Source: Paenibacillus sp. HWE-109 (GTDB lineage: Bacteria > Bacillota > Bacilli > Paenibacillales > NBRC-103111). From it: DNA of 64,000 bases. Shown piece after piece: positions 25,486 through 34,041 of the stretch (positions are counted from its first letter, which is position 1; the number at the start of each line of letters is the position of its first letter). The stretch is taken from contig NZ_CP091881.1 in the NCBI RefSeq assembly GCF_022163125.1, positions 372,001 to 436,000 on the forward strand, given 5' to 3'. The position numbers were made by a program, and so were the translations under genes. The notes beneath the pieces are model-generated. The model made no database searches. It was given only the letters and a program-made list of their open reading frames with translations, and was not told where the DNA came from.

Positions 25486-26909
25486 GTACCCAGACTCCTC
25501 ACTACATGATTGTTGGCGGGGGTATCACGGGGTTAAGCGCTGCTTATTATTTGAAGAAAAGATTGGAGTCGGAAGGGAAATCCTTTCGACTTTCCATCGT
25601 TGAGAAATCCCCCTTATTTGGCGGGAAAATTCACACATTAGAACGGGACGGTTTCGTTATTGAAAAAGGACCGGACTCTTTTCTAGCGCGCAAGCGTCCT
25701 ATTATTGATTTGGCTTACGATTTGGGGTTGGAAAATGAGCTTACCGGTACGAATCCGGCGGCCAAAAAGACTTACATTGTTCGTCAGGGGAAGCTGCATC
25801 GTATGCCGCCAGGTCTCGTATTAGGGATTCCCACCCAAATGACGCCATTTATGAAGACGGGTCTCATTTCTCCTTGGGGAAAAGTTAGAGCTGCTATGGA
25901 TCTAATGAAGCCCAAACGTGAGGCAGTGACGGATGAGTCGCTTGGACACTTCCTAGAACGCCGCCTGGGTAAAGAAGTGCTAGAGCGCATCGTAGAGCCT
26001 CTGCTTGCTGGCATTTATGCCGGAGATACGTTTAAGCTTAGCCTTAAAGCAACATTTCCCCAATTCGGGATGATGGAGCAAAAACACCGCAGTTTGATTC
26101 TCGGGATGATGGCAAACCGCAAAAATGTCAGTGAAGAGAGTGCTCATTTGCCTGCACATGTGCGGAATTCGGTTTTTGTGACGTTCAAAAAAGGGCTGCA
26201 GACACTTGTCTCAGGGCTGCTTGAGGCTTTGCAAGCCGTAGATTTACGCAGTGGTGAAGGAGTTGCAGGGATTAAGAAAGCAGGCCGACAAACGGAGATT
26301 ACCTTCGAAGATGGGCATAGCGAAATTGTGGATGGCCTTATTCTGACAACACCCACCTATCAGTCTGCGCGGATGTTGGCGCATGTACCTGCAGCAAGCG
26401 TACTTCAAAAAATCGATTATATTTCCGTGGCGAATGTGATTATGGCTTTTGATCGGAAGGATATTCCGTTTGAACTGGATGCATCGGGCTTTCTGGTGCC
26501 TAGAAGCGAGGGATTGACGATTACCGCTTGCACGCTGACCTCCGTTAAGTGGCTTCATACAGCCCCGGAGGGCAAAGTGCTGCTGCGTTGTTATATCGGG
26601 CGTTCCGGTGAGCAGGAGTGGCCAAACTTGTCGGATGACGAACTCATTAGCAAGGCGCGCGAGGATATTCGGAAACTGCTTGGTCTAGAAGCAAAGCCGC
26701 TCTTCACGGAAGTCACACGTCTGATGCATTCAATGCCGCAATATCCTGTAGGCCATCTGGAGCAGCTTGCACAGTTCCGTGATGCGCTTGCCGTATCCCT
26801 GCCAGGCGTATTCGTCACAGGGGCTGGATTCCATGGTGTAGGTTTGCCGGACTGTATTCGGCAAGGGAAGGAAGCAGCATGGCAGCTGGCTGATCTTAAC
26901 GAAGCTTGA
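25482..26909 (+). CDS. hemY: Coproporphyrinogen III oxidase (HemY/CgoX, oxygen-dependent FAD enzyme)
   Basis: The 475-residue flavoprotein begins with the FAD dinucleotide motif IVGGGITGLSAAYYLKK, followed by SPLFGGKIHTLERDGF and the substrate/FAD region IEKGPDSFLARK. The C-terminal FAD motif is VFVTGAGFHGVGLPDCIRQGKEAA. It oxidises coproporphyrinogen III to coproporphyrin III. The start overlaps the hemH stop (ATGA). The 3' end overlaps the convergent Crp/Fnr gene by 14 bp with no T-run terminator between them. Confidence 0.95.
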   Translation: MSTQTPHYMIVGGGITGLSAAYYLKKRLESEGKSFRLSIVEKSPLFGGKIHTLERDGFVIEKGPDSFLARKRPIIDLAYDLGLENELTGTNPAAKKTYIVRQGKLHRMPPGLVLGIPTQMTPFMKTGLISPWGKVRAAMDLMKPKREAVTDESLGHFLERRLGKEVLERIVEPLLAGIYAGDTFKLSLKATFPQFGMMEQKHRSLILGMMANRKNVSEESAHLPAHVRNSVFVTFKKGLQTLVSGLLEALQAVDLRSGEGVAGIKKAGRQTEITFEDGHSEIVDGLILTTPTYQSARMLAHVPAASVLQKIDYISVANVIMAFDRKDIPFELDASGFLVPRSEGLTITACTLTSVKWLHTAPEGKVLLRCYIGRSGEQEWPNLSDDELISKAREDIRKLLGLEAKPLFTEVTRLMHSMPQYPVGHLEQLAQFRDALAVSLPGVFVTGAGFHGVGLPDCIRQGKEAAWQLADLNEA

Positions 26910-27555
26910 CCAAATCCAATTTGAAGTCCGAAGGCGAGATGGTCAAGATTTGCTTCTCTTCCAAATCCCGAATGACCTGCATGAGCGTTGTTTTCTGTAC
27001 GCCGGCTAGTTGAGAAATTTCGTCAAAGTTCAAAACCAGCTTAATTGTAATGATATTTCCGCTGCGCAAGCCGTGCTTGTTAGCCATTGTGATCAAACTC
27101 TTGATTACGCGTGTTCTGGCGTCCAGGAAGGTCAAGTCAAACACATGTTGATTCGTATCGCGCAGACGGTTGCTAAGTTCTTGCATAATGCCTATCGTAA
27201 TGTCAAAATGGTTGCGTAGCAGTTCAAGAAAGTTCGGTCCGGTTAAGGTAAGCAGCACACAATCCTCTAAGGTTTGGGCTGATGCTGAGCGAGGTTTGCC
27301 ATCTATCAAGGAAAGCTCGCCAAAACTTTCGCCTGCTTTGCAGATGGATAATATTTTTTCTTCGCCAGTGATGCTGGTTGTGTAAATTTTGACAGAGCCG
27401 CTGAGGACCATGTAAAAGACAGAACCGCTTTCTTTTTCGGCAAAAAGAATGGTATTCCCTTTGTAGGAACGTCTGGTGCAAATTTGGGCAAGCGCGTTCA
27501 ATTGATCTGGATTCAACTGAGAAAATAAAGGGACTTTTTTGATGAATTCCAACAT
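26896..27555 (-). CDS. Crp/Fnr-family transcriptional regulator
   Basis: The protein has 219 residues. The N-terminal cyclic-nucleotide-like beta-barrel has LAEKESGSVFYMVLSGSVKIY-type residues and a phosphate-binding-cassette-like GELSLIDGKPRSASA near residue 95. The helix connecting segment leads to a C-terminal winged HTH with FDEISQLAGVQKTTLMQVIRDLEEKQIL. There is no N-terminal cysteine cluster, so it is not a classic [4Fe-4S] FNR. It is divergent from hemL with a 70-base gap and convergent with hemY. Control of the flanking heme genes is plausible but unproven. The ligand is unknown. Confidence 0.88.
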   Translation of the reverse strand: MLEFIKKVPLFSQLNPDQLNALAQICTRRSYKGNTILFAEKESGSVFYMVLSGSVKIYTTSITGEEKILSICKAGESFGELSLIDGKPRSASAQTLEDCVLLTLTGPNFLELLRNHFDITIGIMQELSNRLRDTNQHVFDLTFLDARTRVIKSLITMANKHGLRSGNIITIKLVLNFDEISQLAGVQKTTLMQVIRDLEEKQILTISPSDFKLDLVKLR

Positions 27556-27626
27556 AGAAGGTACCGCCTTTTTTGGAATGATTTCAACTCATTTTATCAT
27601 AGAAAGCTTAACGGGGGTATGAAATT

Positions 27627-28925
27627 ATGGAAAATTCGAGCAGAATCGACACGCGCTCATCCGCGGCCTTTCAAGAAGCCAAGAAGCTGATTCCTGGTGG
27701 TGTGAACAGTCCCGTTCGTGCGTTCAAATCAGTTGGATTGACGCCAATGTTTATGGATAAAGGGGCAGGCTCAAGAGTAACGGACATCGATGGCAACACA
27801 TTCATTGACTATGTGGGCTCATGGGGGCCACTCATCGTTGGGCATTCTCATCCTTTCGTGCTGGAGGCTATCAAAGCTACTGCCGAGAAGGGGACGAGCT
27901 TCGGTGCGCCTACGCTGCTGGAAACTGAAATGGCCAAGCTGGTTATTGAGCGGGTCCCATCTATCGAGATGGTGCGGATGGTCAACTCGGGAACCGAAGC
28001 GACAATGAGTGCTTTGCGGTTAGCCCGCGGTTACACCAAACGTGATAAAATCGTCAAGTTCGAAGGCAGCTATCATGGTCATGCGGACGCCTTGCTGATT
28101 AAAGCGGGATCAGGTGTTGCGACTTTGGGATTGCCCGATAGTCCAGGTGTGCCGGCTAGTGTAGCCTCCAATACAATTACGGTGCCTTACAATGATTTGG
28201 CATCAGTGAACCTGGTTTTTGAAAAGTTTGGTGAAGAAATCGCAGCTTTAATTGTTGAACCGATTGCCGGTAATATGGGAGTTGTGCCTCCGGCACCCGG
28301 TTTCTTGGAAGGTTTGCGTGCGGTTACGAAGCAGTATGGTTCGCTCTTGATCTTCGATGAAGTGATGACAGGCTTCCGCGTCCATAAGCATTGCGCACAG
28401 GGCTTATATGGGGTTACACCGGATTTAACCTGCCTCGGTAAGGTGATCGGAGGAGGTCTTCCAGTCGGCGCTTACGGCGGCAAGCTGGAGATCATGGAGC
28501 ATATGGCACCTGCAGGGCCGATCTATCAAGCGGGTACCTTATCCGGCAACCCTCTGGCCATGGCGGCTGGCATCGCGACGCTTTCTCTACTTGGTGAAGC
28601 CAATGTGTATGAGGAGTTGGAACGTAAATCAGCCAAGCTGGAAGCCGGGTTCATTCGGAATGCATCAGAGCTTGGCGTGGCAAGCACGATAAACCGGGTC
28701 GGATCGATGATTTGCCCGTTCTTTACGGAGCAGAAAGTAACGAACTATGACACAGCAAAAACATCGGATTTAGCGAAGTTCAATGCTTATTTTGGTCATT
28801 TGCTGGATCTCGGTGTGTCGGTGGCGCCTTCCCAATTCGAAGGGATGTTCGTATCTACTGTTCATACGGATGAGGACATAGACGCAACGATCGCAGCGCA
28901 TCGTGAAGCGTTGAAACGATTATAG
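27627..28925 (+). CDS. hemL: Glutamate-1-semialdehyde 2,1-aminomutase
   Basis: HemL converts glutamate-1-semialdehyde to 5-aminolevulinate. The 432-residue PLP enzyme has the family start IPGGVNSPVRAF, the cofactor region MVNSGTEATMSALRLARG, FDEVMTGFRV with the PLP-ring Asp, and the PLP lysine in CLGKVIGGGLPVGAYGG. The ATG follows ACGGGGGTATG, a modest RBS. In B. subtilis hemL closes the hemAXCDBL operon; here it is separated by hemEHY and a regulator. It is insulated by a strong terminator. Confidence 0.96.
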   Translation: MENSSRIDTRSSAAFQEAKKLIPGGVNSPVRAFKSVGLTPMFMDKGAGSRVTDIDGNTFIDYVGSWGPLIVGHSHPFVLEAIKATAEKGTSFGAPTLLETEMAKLVIERVPSIEMVRMVNSGTEATMSALRLARGYTKRDKIVKFEGSYHGHADALLIKAGSGVATLGLPDSPGVPASVASNTITVPYNDLASVNLVFEKFGEEIAALIVEPIAGNMGVVPPAPGFLEGLRAVTKQYGSLLIFDEVMTGFRVHKHCAQGLYGVTPDLTCLGKVIGGGLPVGAYGGKLEIMEHMAPAGPIYQAGTLSGNPLAMAAGIATLSLLGEANVYEELERKSAKLEAGFIRNASELGVASTINRVGSMICPFFTEQKVTNYDTAKTSDLAKFNAYFGHLLDLGVSVAPSQFEGMFVSTVHTDEDIDATIAAHREALKRL

Positions 28926-28934
28926 GTTATTGTT

Positions 28935-28973
28935 AAAGGACTTGGCGGTTAATAACCGTCAGGTCCTTTTTTT
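28935..28973 (+). terminator. Terminator of hemL
   Basis: A stem of about 16 bp (AAAGGAC..GCGGTT with AACCGT..GTCCTTT, some G-U pairs) is followed by seven T. Confidence 0.9.
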
Positions 28974-29024
28974 AGAGATTTGGCGTGATCCAGGAGTTTC
29001 TGCAGCCGGCTCGCGCGGAGATAT

Positions 29025-29252
29025 GGGAACTTCAGGCCGCTATTCTAGCAAAAGGTGTCCTGATAGCGTGGTTGAGGGAACTACAGGGCGCTATTGTAGC
29101 TGAAATGTCAATATAGCGAGGGTAAGGGAACTAGAGTGCGCTATTTTGAAGTTTGATGAGAAATTTGGCTCTTTTGGTGGAAATAAGGTCCTGTAGTTCC
29201 GCTACTGTCCTAACAACCCTGCCATTTGCCTAAATAGCGTACTACAGTTCCC
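29025..29252. repeat. Cluster of GGGAACTAC...CGCTATT motifs, two orientations
   Basis: Direct copies of a 20-bp motif resembling GGGAACTACAGGGCGCTATT start at 29025, 29076 and 29126, spaced 51 and 50 bp. An inverted copy, AAATAGCGTACTACAGTTCC, lies at 29232-29252. A block at 29172-29214 (GGAAATAAGGTCCTGTAG...) closely matches the left edge of the tandem array at 59520-59563. No gene is evident in 28974-29466. The stretch therefore contains a degenerate relative of the 59.6-61.9 kb array. Confidence 0.75.
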
Positions 29253-29466
29253 CTTCATGGGATGTCCTTAGTAGTAAGACATAAGCAAGGCAGGATGCTG
29301 GGGCTTCTCATTCGGCAAGTTCACTGAATTGCCAAAAGATATCTAATTTTAGCTGTGAAAGGGTCGGAAAAATTTGTAATTGTAGTTCTATAGGATTACT
29401 CTTAAGGGGGATATATACCTACAGTTATTTCCCTAAATGAGTATTTTGTCGAAAGGTGTGAGGACC

Positions 29467-31203
29467 GTGTTTAGGCTTACAATCCGTAAAAAGCTGTTAT
29501 ACGTATCCATCCTATTACTAGTTGTACCTATCATTACGTTGGGAATTGTCACTTATCAAGTGACAGACGACTCTAATCGAGCACTCATCGAAAGTGGATT
29601 GAAGAATAATGTGAGAATGGTAGGCGAAATGCTAGATTCACTGGATAGAGACGTACAGAAAGGTACCATCAGCAAAGAACAAGCGCAGGACAAACTTCGC
29701 CTTATTTTGCTTGGAGAGAAGAAGTCAGACAACACAAGGTCGATCAATAAGAAAATTGATCTGGGGGAGAATGGCTATTTCTTTGTTCTTGATGAAAAAG
29801 GTAATTTGCTTGCGCATCCGCTGCTTGAGGGCCAAAATATTTGGGATAAGCAAACATCGGATGGCACGTTTTACATACGGGATATGATCAAAACTGCGCA
29901 ATCAGGGGGCGGCTTTACCTACTACGATTGGCCGCTGCCGAATTCAACGAAAGAAGCTAGCAAAGTAGCTTACAGCGAGCAGTTTCCTTCATGGGGTTGG
30001 GTTGTATCCGCGGGCTCTTATGTCCAGGACTATAATGCTGGCCAACGACATATCTTGTCAGCTATGCTGTTAACGTTAGGCATTTGTTTGGTTATTGGGA
30101 CAACGTTATTAACTTTGTTTGCGCTACATATCTCCAGACCTATTACACGAGTCGCAAATCAGGCGAAGCTTATGGCTAGTGGTGATTTGACTGGCGAAGA
30201 AGTCAAGGTTTCCAACCGCGATGAAACTGGCTTGCTGGCCGATTCGTTTAATTCCTTGCTAAGCAGTTTGAGAGAGCTTGCAGGGAATCAATTGCTAAGC
30301 GCCAATGCGTTGGCTTCTTCTTCAGGGACATTATCAACAGTCATTACAGACACAGTCCAATCGGTTCATCAAACCTCAGAAGCTATTACTGAAGTTGCTG
30401 CCAATAATGAAACGCAGGCTGCCAGTATCGGGGAGACGTCCAGAGCCATGGAAGAAATGACGACTGGCATTCAACGGATTGCCGTTACATCCAGCCAAGC
30501 TTTTGAAGCTTCACTTGGCACGCTGAAGGAAGCAGAGAACGGCAGCCAATTAATTACGCAATCCGGATCGCAAATGACAGCGGTAAGTGATACGGTAGGC
30601 GACCTGAGCGCGGTCGTTAAACAGCTTGGCGATCGTTCGCAGCAAATTGGCCATATCGCAGAAGTGATTAGGGAAATATCAGCGCAGACGAATCTGCTAG
30701 CCCTTAATGCATCAATTGAAGCCGCACGCGCTGGTGAACAAGGGAAAGGGTTTGCGGTTGTCGCTAGTGAAATAAGGAAACTAGCTGAGCGGTCTAACGA
30801 TTCTGCCGGCCAGGTAGCCGAGTTAATAGAAACGATACAGAACGACATCGATTATGCGGTTGCTTCTATGCTCAAAGGTGAGCATGAAGTTGAATCTGGT
30901 GTTGCTTCAATCAAGGAGTCAGGTGCTGCGTTTGCACGGATCCTGGAAGCAACTCGCAACGTTGTTGATCAAGTTGAAGAAGCCTCGGCTGCAGCTGAGC
31001 AGATGTCTGCAAGCTCGCAAGAAATTGCCGCTGCGCTTCAAGAAATGGAGAAGCTGTCATCCAATACCGCGGGAGCTTCACAGACCGTGTCGGCGGCTAC
31101 GGAAGAGCAATTGGCATCCATTGAAGAAATTTCAAAATCCGCAAACAGGCTGAGTGAGATGTCGGATAATATGAATCGGTTGGTTAAGAAATTTAAAATA
31201 TAA
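29467..31203 (+). CDS. Methyl-accepting chemotaxis protein with Cache sensor domain
   Basis: The protein has about 578 residues. A first membrane helix (LLYVSILLLVVPIITLGIVTY) is followed by an extracellular single-Cache-like domain at about 35-190 with LGENGYFFVLDEKGNLLAHP and WGWVVSAGSY. A second helix (MLLTLGICLVIGTTLLTLFA) leads to a HAMP domain and a signalling domain. The signalling hairpin tip is EVIREISAQTNLLALNASIEAARAGE. The likely start is the GTG at 29467 behind AAAGGTGTGAGG; ATG 29437 has no RBS. No che genes are nearby, so it is an orphan receptor. The ligand is unknown, though Cache domains often bind small organic acids or amines. Confidence 0.93.
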   Translation: MFRLTIRKKLLYVSILLLVVPIITLGIVTYQVTDDSNRALIESGLKNNVRMVGEMLDSLDRDVQKGTISKEQAQDKLRLILLGEKKSDNTRSINKKIDLGENGYFFVLDEKGNLLAHPLLEGQNIWDKQTSDGTFYIRDMIKTAQSGGGFTYYDWPLPNSTKEASKVAYSEQFPSWGWVVSAGSYVQDYNAGQRHILSAMLLTLGICLVIGTTLLTLFALHISRPITRVANQAKLMASGDLTGEEVKVSNRDETGLLADSFNSLLSSLRELAGNQLLSANALASSSGTLSTVITDTVQSVHQTSEAITEVAANNETQAASIGETSRAMEEMTTGIQRIAVTSSQAFEASLGTLKEAENGSQLITQSGSQMTAVSDTVGDLSAVVKQLGDRSQQIGHIAEVIREISAQTNLLALNASIEAARAGEQGKGFAVVASEIRKLAERSNDSAGQVAELIETIQNDIDYAVASMLKGEHEVESGVASIKESGAAFARILEATRNVVDQVEEASAAAEQMSASSQEIAAALQEMEKLSSNTAGASQTVSAATEEQLASIEEISKSANRLSEMSDNMNRLVKKFKI

Positions 31204-31218
31204 CAGGTCACAGGTCGA

Positions 31219-31267
31219 AAAAAATAGGCAGCCCTCAAGGTATCAACCTTGTGGTGCTGCCTATTTT
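31219..31267. terminator. Bidirectional terminator between the chemoreceptor and glycosidase-like gene
   Basis: AAAATAGGCAGC and GCTGCCTATTTT pair perfectly over 12 bp, with an inner CAAGG/CCTTG pair. The A- and T-rich flanks allow termination in both directions between these convergent genes. Confidence 0.85.
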
Positions 31268-31284
31268 ACATTCAAACTATGTAA

Positions 31285-32766
31285 TCAATTAGTTTGTTTT
31301 GTCGCTGGTGATGGTGTAGGTGCCGGCGCTACGGAATTGCCATTATTCGCTGGAAGAGCAGGTGTTGCACTTGGTGTTGGCGTCTCGCTTGGCTTTACGG
31401 TGTTGGAAGCTCCAGAAGTGGAGCCTCCTGTTCCCGTAGTACCGCCATTCGTATTCGGAGTTGGGGTAGGTGTAGGGTTAACCGATGTCGTAGGCGAAGT
31501 TTCTGGCTTCGCAGAAGAAGTTGGTTTGCCTGTTGTCCCATTTCCCGTTGCTTCTGAATTTGGTGTTGCGCCGTTCTTGCCAGCTTCACTGCTGGATTCC
31601 GGTTTATGTGTTGCCGTAGGTGTTGATGTTGTTGATGCTGAAGGTTTTGGTGTTGCTTTTGGTGGATTGTTTTTCTTCTCCTGCTGTTCTTTCAAGAAAT
31701 CAGGATGGTCATAGGCACCACCCGGATCAATCGTCTTAAGACCTTCCCAAACATTCTTGACCTTTACTTCATCCGGATGATCGAAAACCAAGAAAGCAGA
31801 AGGCAGACGACGCTCGCCGTAACGGCTGGATGGCTTCGTAATCAATTCATCGTTGTAAACCATTTCGGAGGAAGCTCCTCCGTCCAGGAAGCCGGCATTA
31901 ATAACGCCGTCCTCTAAGAAAATATCTTGGACTTCTTTCAGGGTTGCCCCCACACTGCTCGTTTGTCGGCCGTCGATCACGATGAAGATGACCGTTCCAT
32001 CGGCTTTTTGACCTACAGCTGTACGAGGAGCACGGCCCCAGCCTCCGTCGCCGCTAGTAATAAGCGGTTTGCCGTTGGCAATAACGCGAGGATAGAAGGA
32101 AACGGCATCTGAAACACCAAGTCTCAGGAGCTCATTAATCGTATATTTCCCAATGATGAGCGTGCCTTCTTTGGTGAAACCGACAATTTGCTGCGCAATG
32201 CTGCCTTCTTGGTCGGTATACAGAATTTCGCCGCCGGACATAATAACACCAATTGGCGCAAATCCGTTTCCAAGTCCGTCAGGATCATTGAATCCACCGC
32301 CGTTAACGCCAGCAACAGCTCCTGTACGCTGAACCATCGCCGTAATTCGCTCGCCTTCGCCTTGCTTGGCAGGGACGACAACACGAATGGTTCGTGGGTC
32401 ATACACATACATTTTCTTGCCTTTCCAGAACTGTCCGGATATATCTTCTACTTTCACTAGACTTTCTAGGGGACGATTCTTGTTAAATTGAACCGCATGC
32501 AAATCCTGTTTCTCAACAGAGTTAACTTCGGTTAAATTTTGCATTTCAAGCACCATTTGATCTCTTCGCTGAGCACCTACGAAAATCCATGCCCAATCCC
32601 GATGCTGTGTCGTAATGACCGTTTTGGCCAAGTACTCACGAATAAATTCGCCAGGCGGCGTAAGAAATAAAAAGCTTGAACTGAGAAATGTGCAAACTGC
32701 TATGACGAGAAAAATACGTTTAAGCCAACTATAATTGCGAAAATGCTCTACGATTGAACTACCCAA
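31285..32766 (-). CDS. Membrane-anchored phosphodiester glycosidase (NAGPA)-domain protein with long Pro/Thr/Ser tail
   Basis: The protein has 493 residues. An N-terminal membrane helix at about 16-36 (IFLVIAVCTFLSSSFLFL) is followed by an extracellular segment and a NAGPA-type domain at about 135-325. That domain has AVAGVNGGGFNDPDG, GFTKEGTLIIG, RTAVGQKADGTVIFIVIDGRQ and GVINAGFLDGGASSEMVYN. The domain family includes the lysosomal uncovering enzyme and bacterial proteins that act on glycan phosphodiesters, but substrates are mostly unknown. Residues from about 365 to the end are low-complexity P/T/S/N/G repeats with no terminal sorting motif. The tail may cross the cell wall. It is monocistronic and convergent with the chemoreceptor. 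Confidence 0.85.
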   Translation of the reverse strand: MGSSIVEHFRNYSWLKRIFLVIAVCTFLSSSFLFLTPPGEFIREYLAKTVITTQHRDWAWIFVGAQRRDQMVLEMQNLTEVNSVEKQDLHAVQFNKNRPLESLVKVEDISGQFWKGKKMYVYDPRTIRVVVPAKQGEGERITAMVQRTGAVAGVNGGGFNDPDGLGNGFAPIGVIMSGGEILYTDQEGSIAQQIVGFTKEGTLIIGKYTINELLRLGVSDAVSFYPRVIANGKPLITSGDGGWGRAPRTAVGQKADGTVIFIVIDGRQTSSVGATLKEVQDIFLEDGVINAGFLDGGASSEMVYNDELITKPSSRYGERRLPSAFLVFDHPDEVKVKNVWEGLKTIDPGGAYDHPDFLKEQQEKKNNPPKATPKPSASTTSTPTATHKPESSSEAGKNGATPNSEATGNGTTGKPTSSAKPETSPTTSVNPTPTPTPNTNGGTTGTGGSTSGASNTVKPSETPTPSATPALPANNGNSVAPAPTPSPATKQTN

Positions 32767-32926
32767 AGATGTTCCTCTCCTGCTCTATTATTCTATTTTG
32801 ATGTGTTAATGTCGAAAAAAATCAATACAAGACTTATATTATCATATTTTCGCATGCAATTGTTATTGGTAATTGTTAAAATAAAGTGTACATAATCCCT
32901 ATTCCTGTAAGGAGTTTTTGAAACGA

Positions 32927-33040
32927 ATGAAGCGATATTACTTTTTTGATTTTCCGATAGATTTAATGGCGGTTGTTTTTGTGTTCTTAATTCTCTTAGT
33001 CGTTATCTTTTTTGCCTTTCGCAAAGGAATGCGTTCATGA
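32927..33040 (+). CDS. Small membrane protein of 37 residues, coupled to the RluA-type gene
   Basis: The ORF starts at ATG 32927 (TTG at 32918 is in frame) behind GTAAGGAG and encodes MKRYYFFDFPIDLMAVVFVF plus LILLVVIFFAFRKGMRS. It has one strongly hydrophobic helix of about 20 residues flanked by basic ends. Its TGA overlaps the ATG of the downstream pseudouridine synthase (ATGA), suggesting translational coupling. Length is below usual annotation cut-offs. I do not recognise a family. The RBS and overlap are the main support. Confidence 0.6.
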   Translation: MKRYYFFDFPIDLMAVVFVFLILLVVIFFAFRKGMRS

Positions 33041-33924
33041 TGGCAGGCACGCGCAGCGGCGAGTGGTTAGAGCTTCCATTGCCTAATGCGCAATGGAAGC
33101 CATTGAAACCTGGCGCTATAGAAGAACTGACCCAATTGCTGCCCGTCCCGCGCAAGTTTTTTCTGCGTTTGGCTTCGCAAGGTCTGATTCGCGTTCAGGA
33201 CGATAGGATTCGAATTCAACTATTTCCCAAAGAGCAGCCCGCTTTCAAACCTGAGGCGCATGATCTTGAGATCCTCTATGAGGATGATTTCTGCCTCGTT
33301 GTGAATAAACCGGCTGGTATGTCTGTTCATCCCTCTGAGAAGGGACAGGTGGGCACATTAGCTTCTGCTGTAGCTCATCATTATGCTTCTACAGGTCAAG
33401 CCTGCGGTGTCAGGCATATTCATCGTCTAGATCAAGATACGACCGGCGCTGTCCTTTATGCCAAAAATGAATGGGCTCATGTCCTGTTGGATGAGGCTAT
33501 GCGTGAAAAGCGGATTGATCGCCGTTATGTAGCAATCGCTGAAGGTGTATTTGGCTCGAAACAGGGAACGATTGATGAACCCATCGGCAAGGATCGCCAT
33601 CTGGCAGGCAAGCGCAGGGTGGCATCAGGCGGGGATCAGGCTGTCACCCACTACCGGGTGCTTCAGCAAATGAAGAGAGCTGCTCTGGTAGAGCTAGAGC
33701 TGGAAACGGGCCGAACGCATCAAATTCGTGTTCATCTCAGTTATCTGGGTCATCCGCTTGTCGGGGATACGTTGTATGGCGGTTCATCGCGATTATTTCA
33801 CAGGCAGGCACTCCATGGAGAACGGTTGTTATTTGAGCATCCGATTAGCCGCAAACAGCTCGAAGTGCATGCGGCATTGCCGCAAGATATGAAACTGCTC
33901 TTGAGTAAAGTCTCAAACCCATAA
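33037..33924 (+). CDS. RluA-family pseudouridine synthase
   Basis: The protein has 295 residues. A short, partial S4-like N-terminal region (VPRKFFLRLASQGLIRVQDDRIR) precedes the RluA catalytic domain. EILYEDDFCLVVNKPAGMSVHP is its entry motif. HIHRLDQDTTGAVLYAKN contains the catalytic Asp. LETGRTHQIRVHLSYLGHPLVGDTLYG is the C-terminal signature. It isomerises uridine in rRNA or tRNA; the specific target cannot be read from sequence. Its start overlaps the 37-residue ORF. It lies just before spoVID, away from rRNA-processing genes. Confidence 0.93.
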   Translation: MMAGTRSGEWLELPLPNAQWKPLKPGAIEELTQLLPVPRKFFLRLASQGLIRVQDDRIRIQLFPKEQPAFKPEAHDLEILYEDDFCLVVNKPAGMSVHPSEKGQVGTLASAVAHHYASTGQACGVRHIHRLDQDTTGAVLYAKNEWAHVLLDEAMREKRIDRRYVAIAEGVFGSKQGTIDEPIGKDRHLAGKRRVASGGDQAVTHYRVLQQMKRAALVELELETGRTHQIRVHLSYLGHPLVGDTLYGGSSRLFHRQALHGERLLFEHPISRKQLEVHAALPQDMKLLLSKVSNP

Positions 33925-33952
33925 AAATGTAGTCATGCCTGGCCCTTCCTAT

Positions 33953-33984
33953 CCATATACTTTTAGAGACAAACAAGTATATGG
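33953..33984 (+). promoter_or_regulatory. Dyad and possible sigma-E -10 element before spoVID
   Basis: CCATATACTT (33953-33962) and AAGTATATGG (33975-33984) are perfect inverted repeats. CATATACT at 33954-33961 also matches the sigma-E -10 consensus CATACAHT at seven of eight positions. TCATGCC at a 14-bp spacing upstream is only a partial -35. SpoVID is sigma-E-controlled in B. subtilis. Confidence 0.4.
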
Positions 33985-34041
33985 CCAAACAATCCGAATG
34001 CTGATAAGCTGCCGGGTTTGATGGAAGGGAGGATTCATTCG

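Noticed and set aside
26896..27555. Oxygen-sensing [4Fe-4S] Fnr
   Set aside because: The protein lacks the N-terminal or C-terminal cysteine clusters used by Fnr proteins, so only the general Crp/Fnr label is supported.
28980..29466. A broken gene in the long gap after hemL
   Set aside because: No frame gives protein-like codon use; the stretch is explained by the GGGAACTAC motif cluster.
31337..31714. 125-codon plus-strand ORF opposite the glycosidase-like gene
   Set aside because: Its Gly/Val-rich sequence is the complement of the Pro/Thr-rich tail of the minus-strand gene, so it is a shadow frame.
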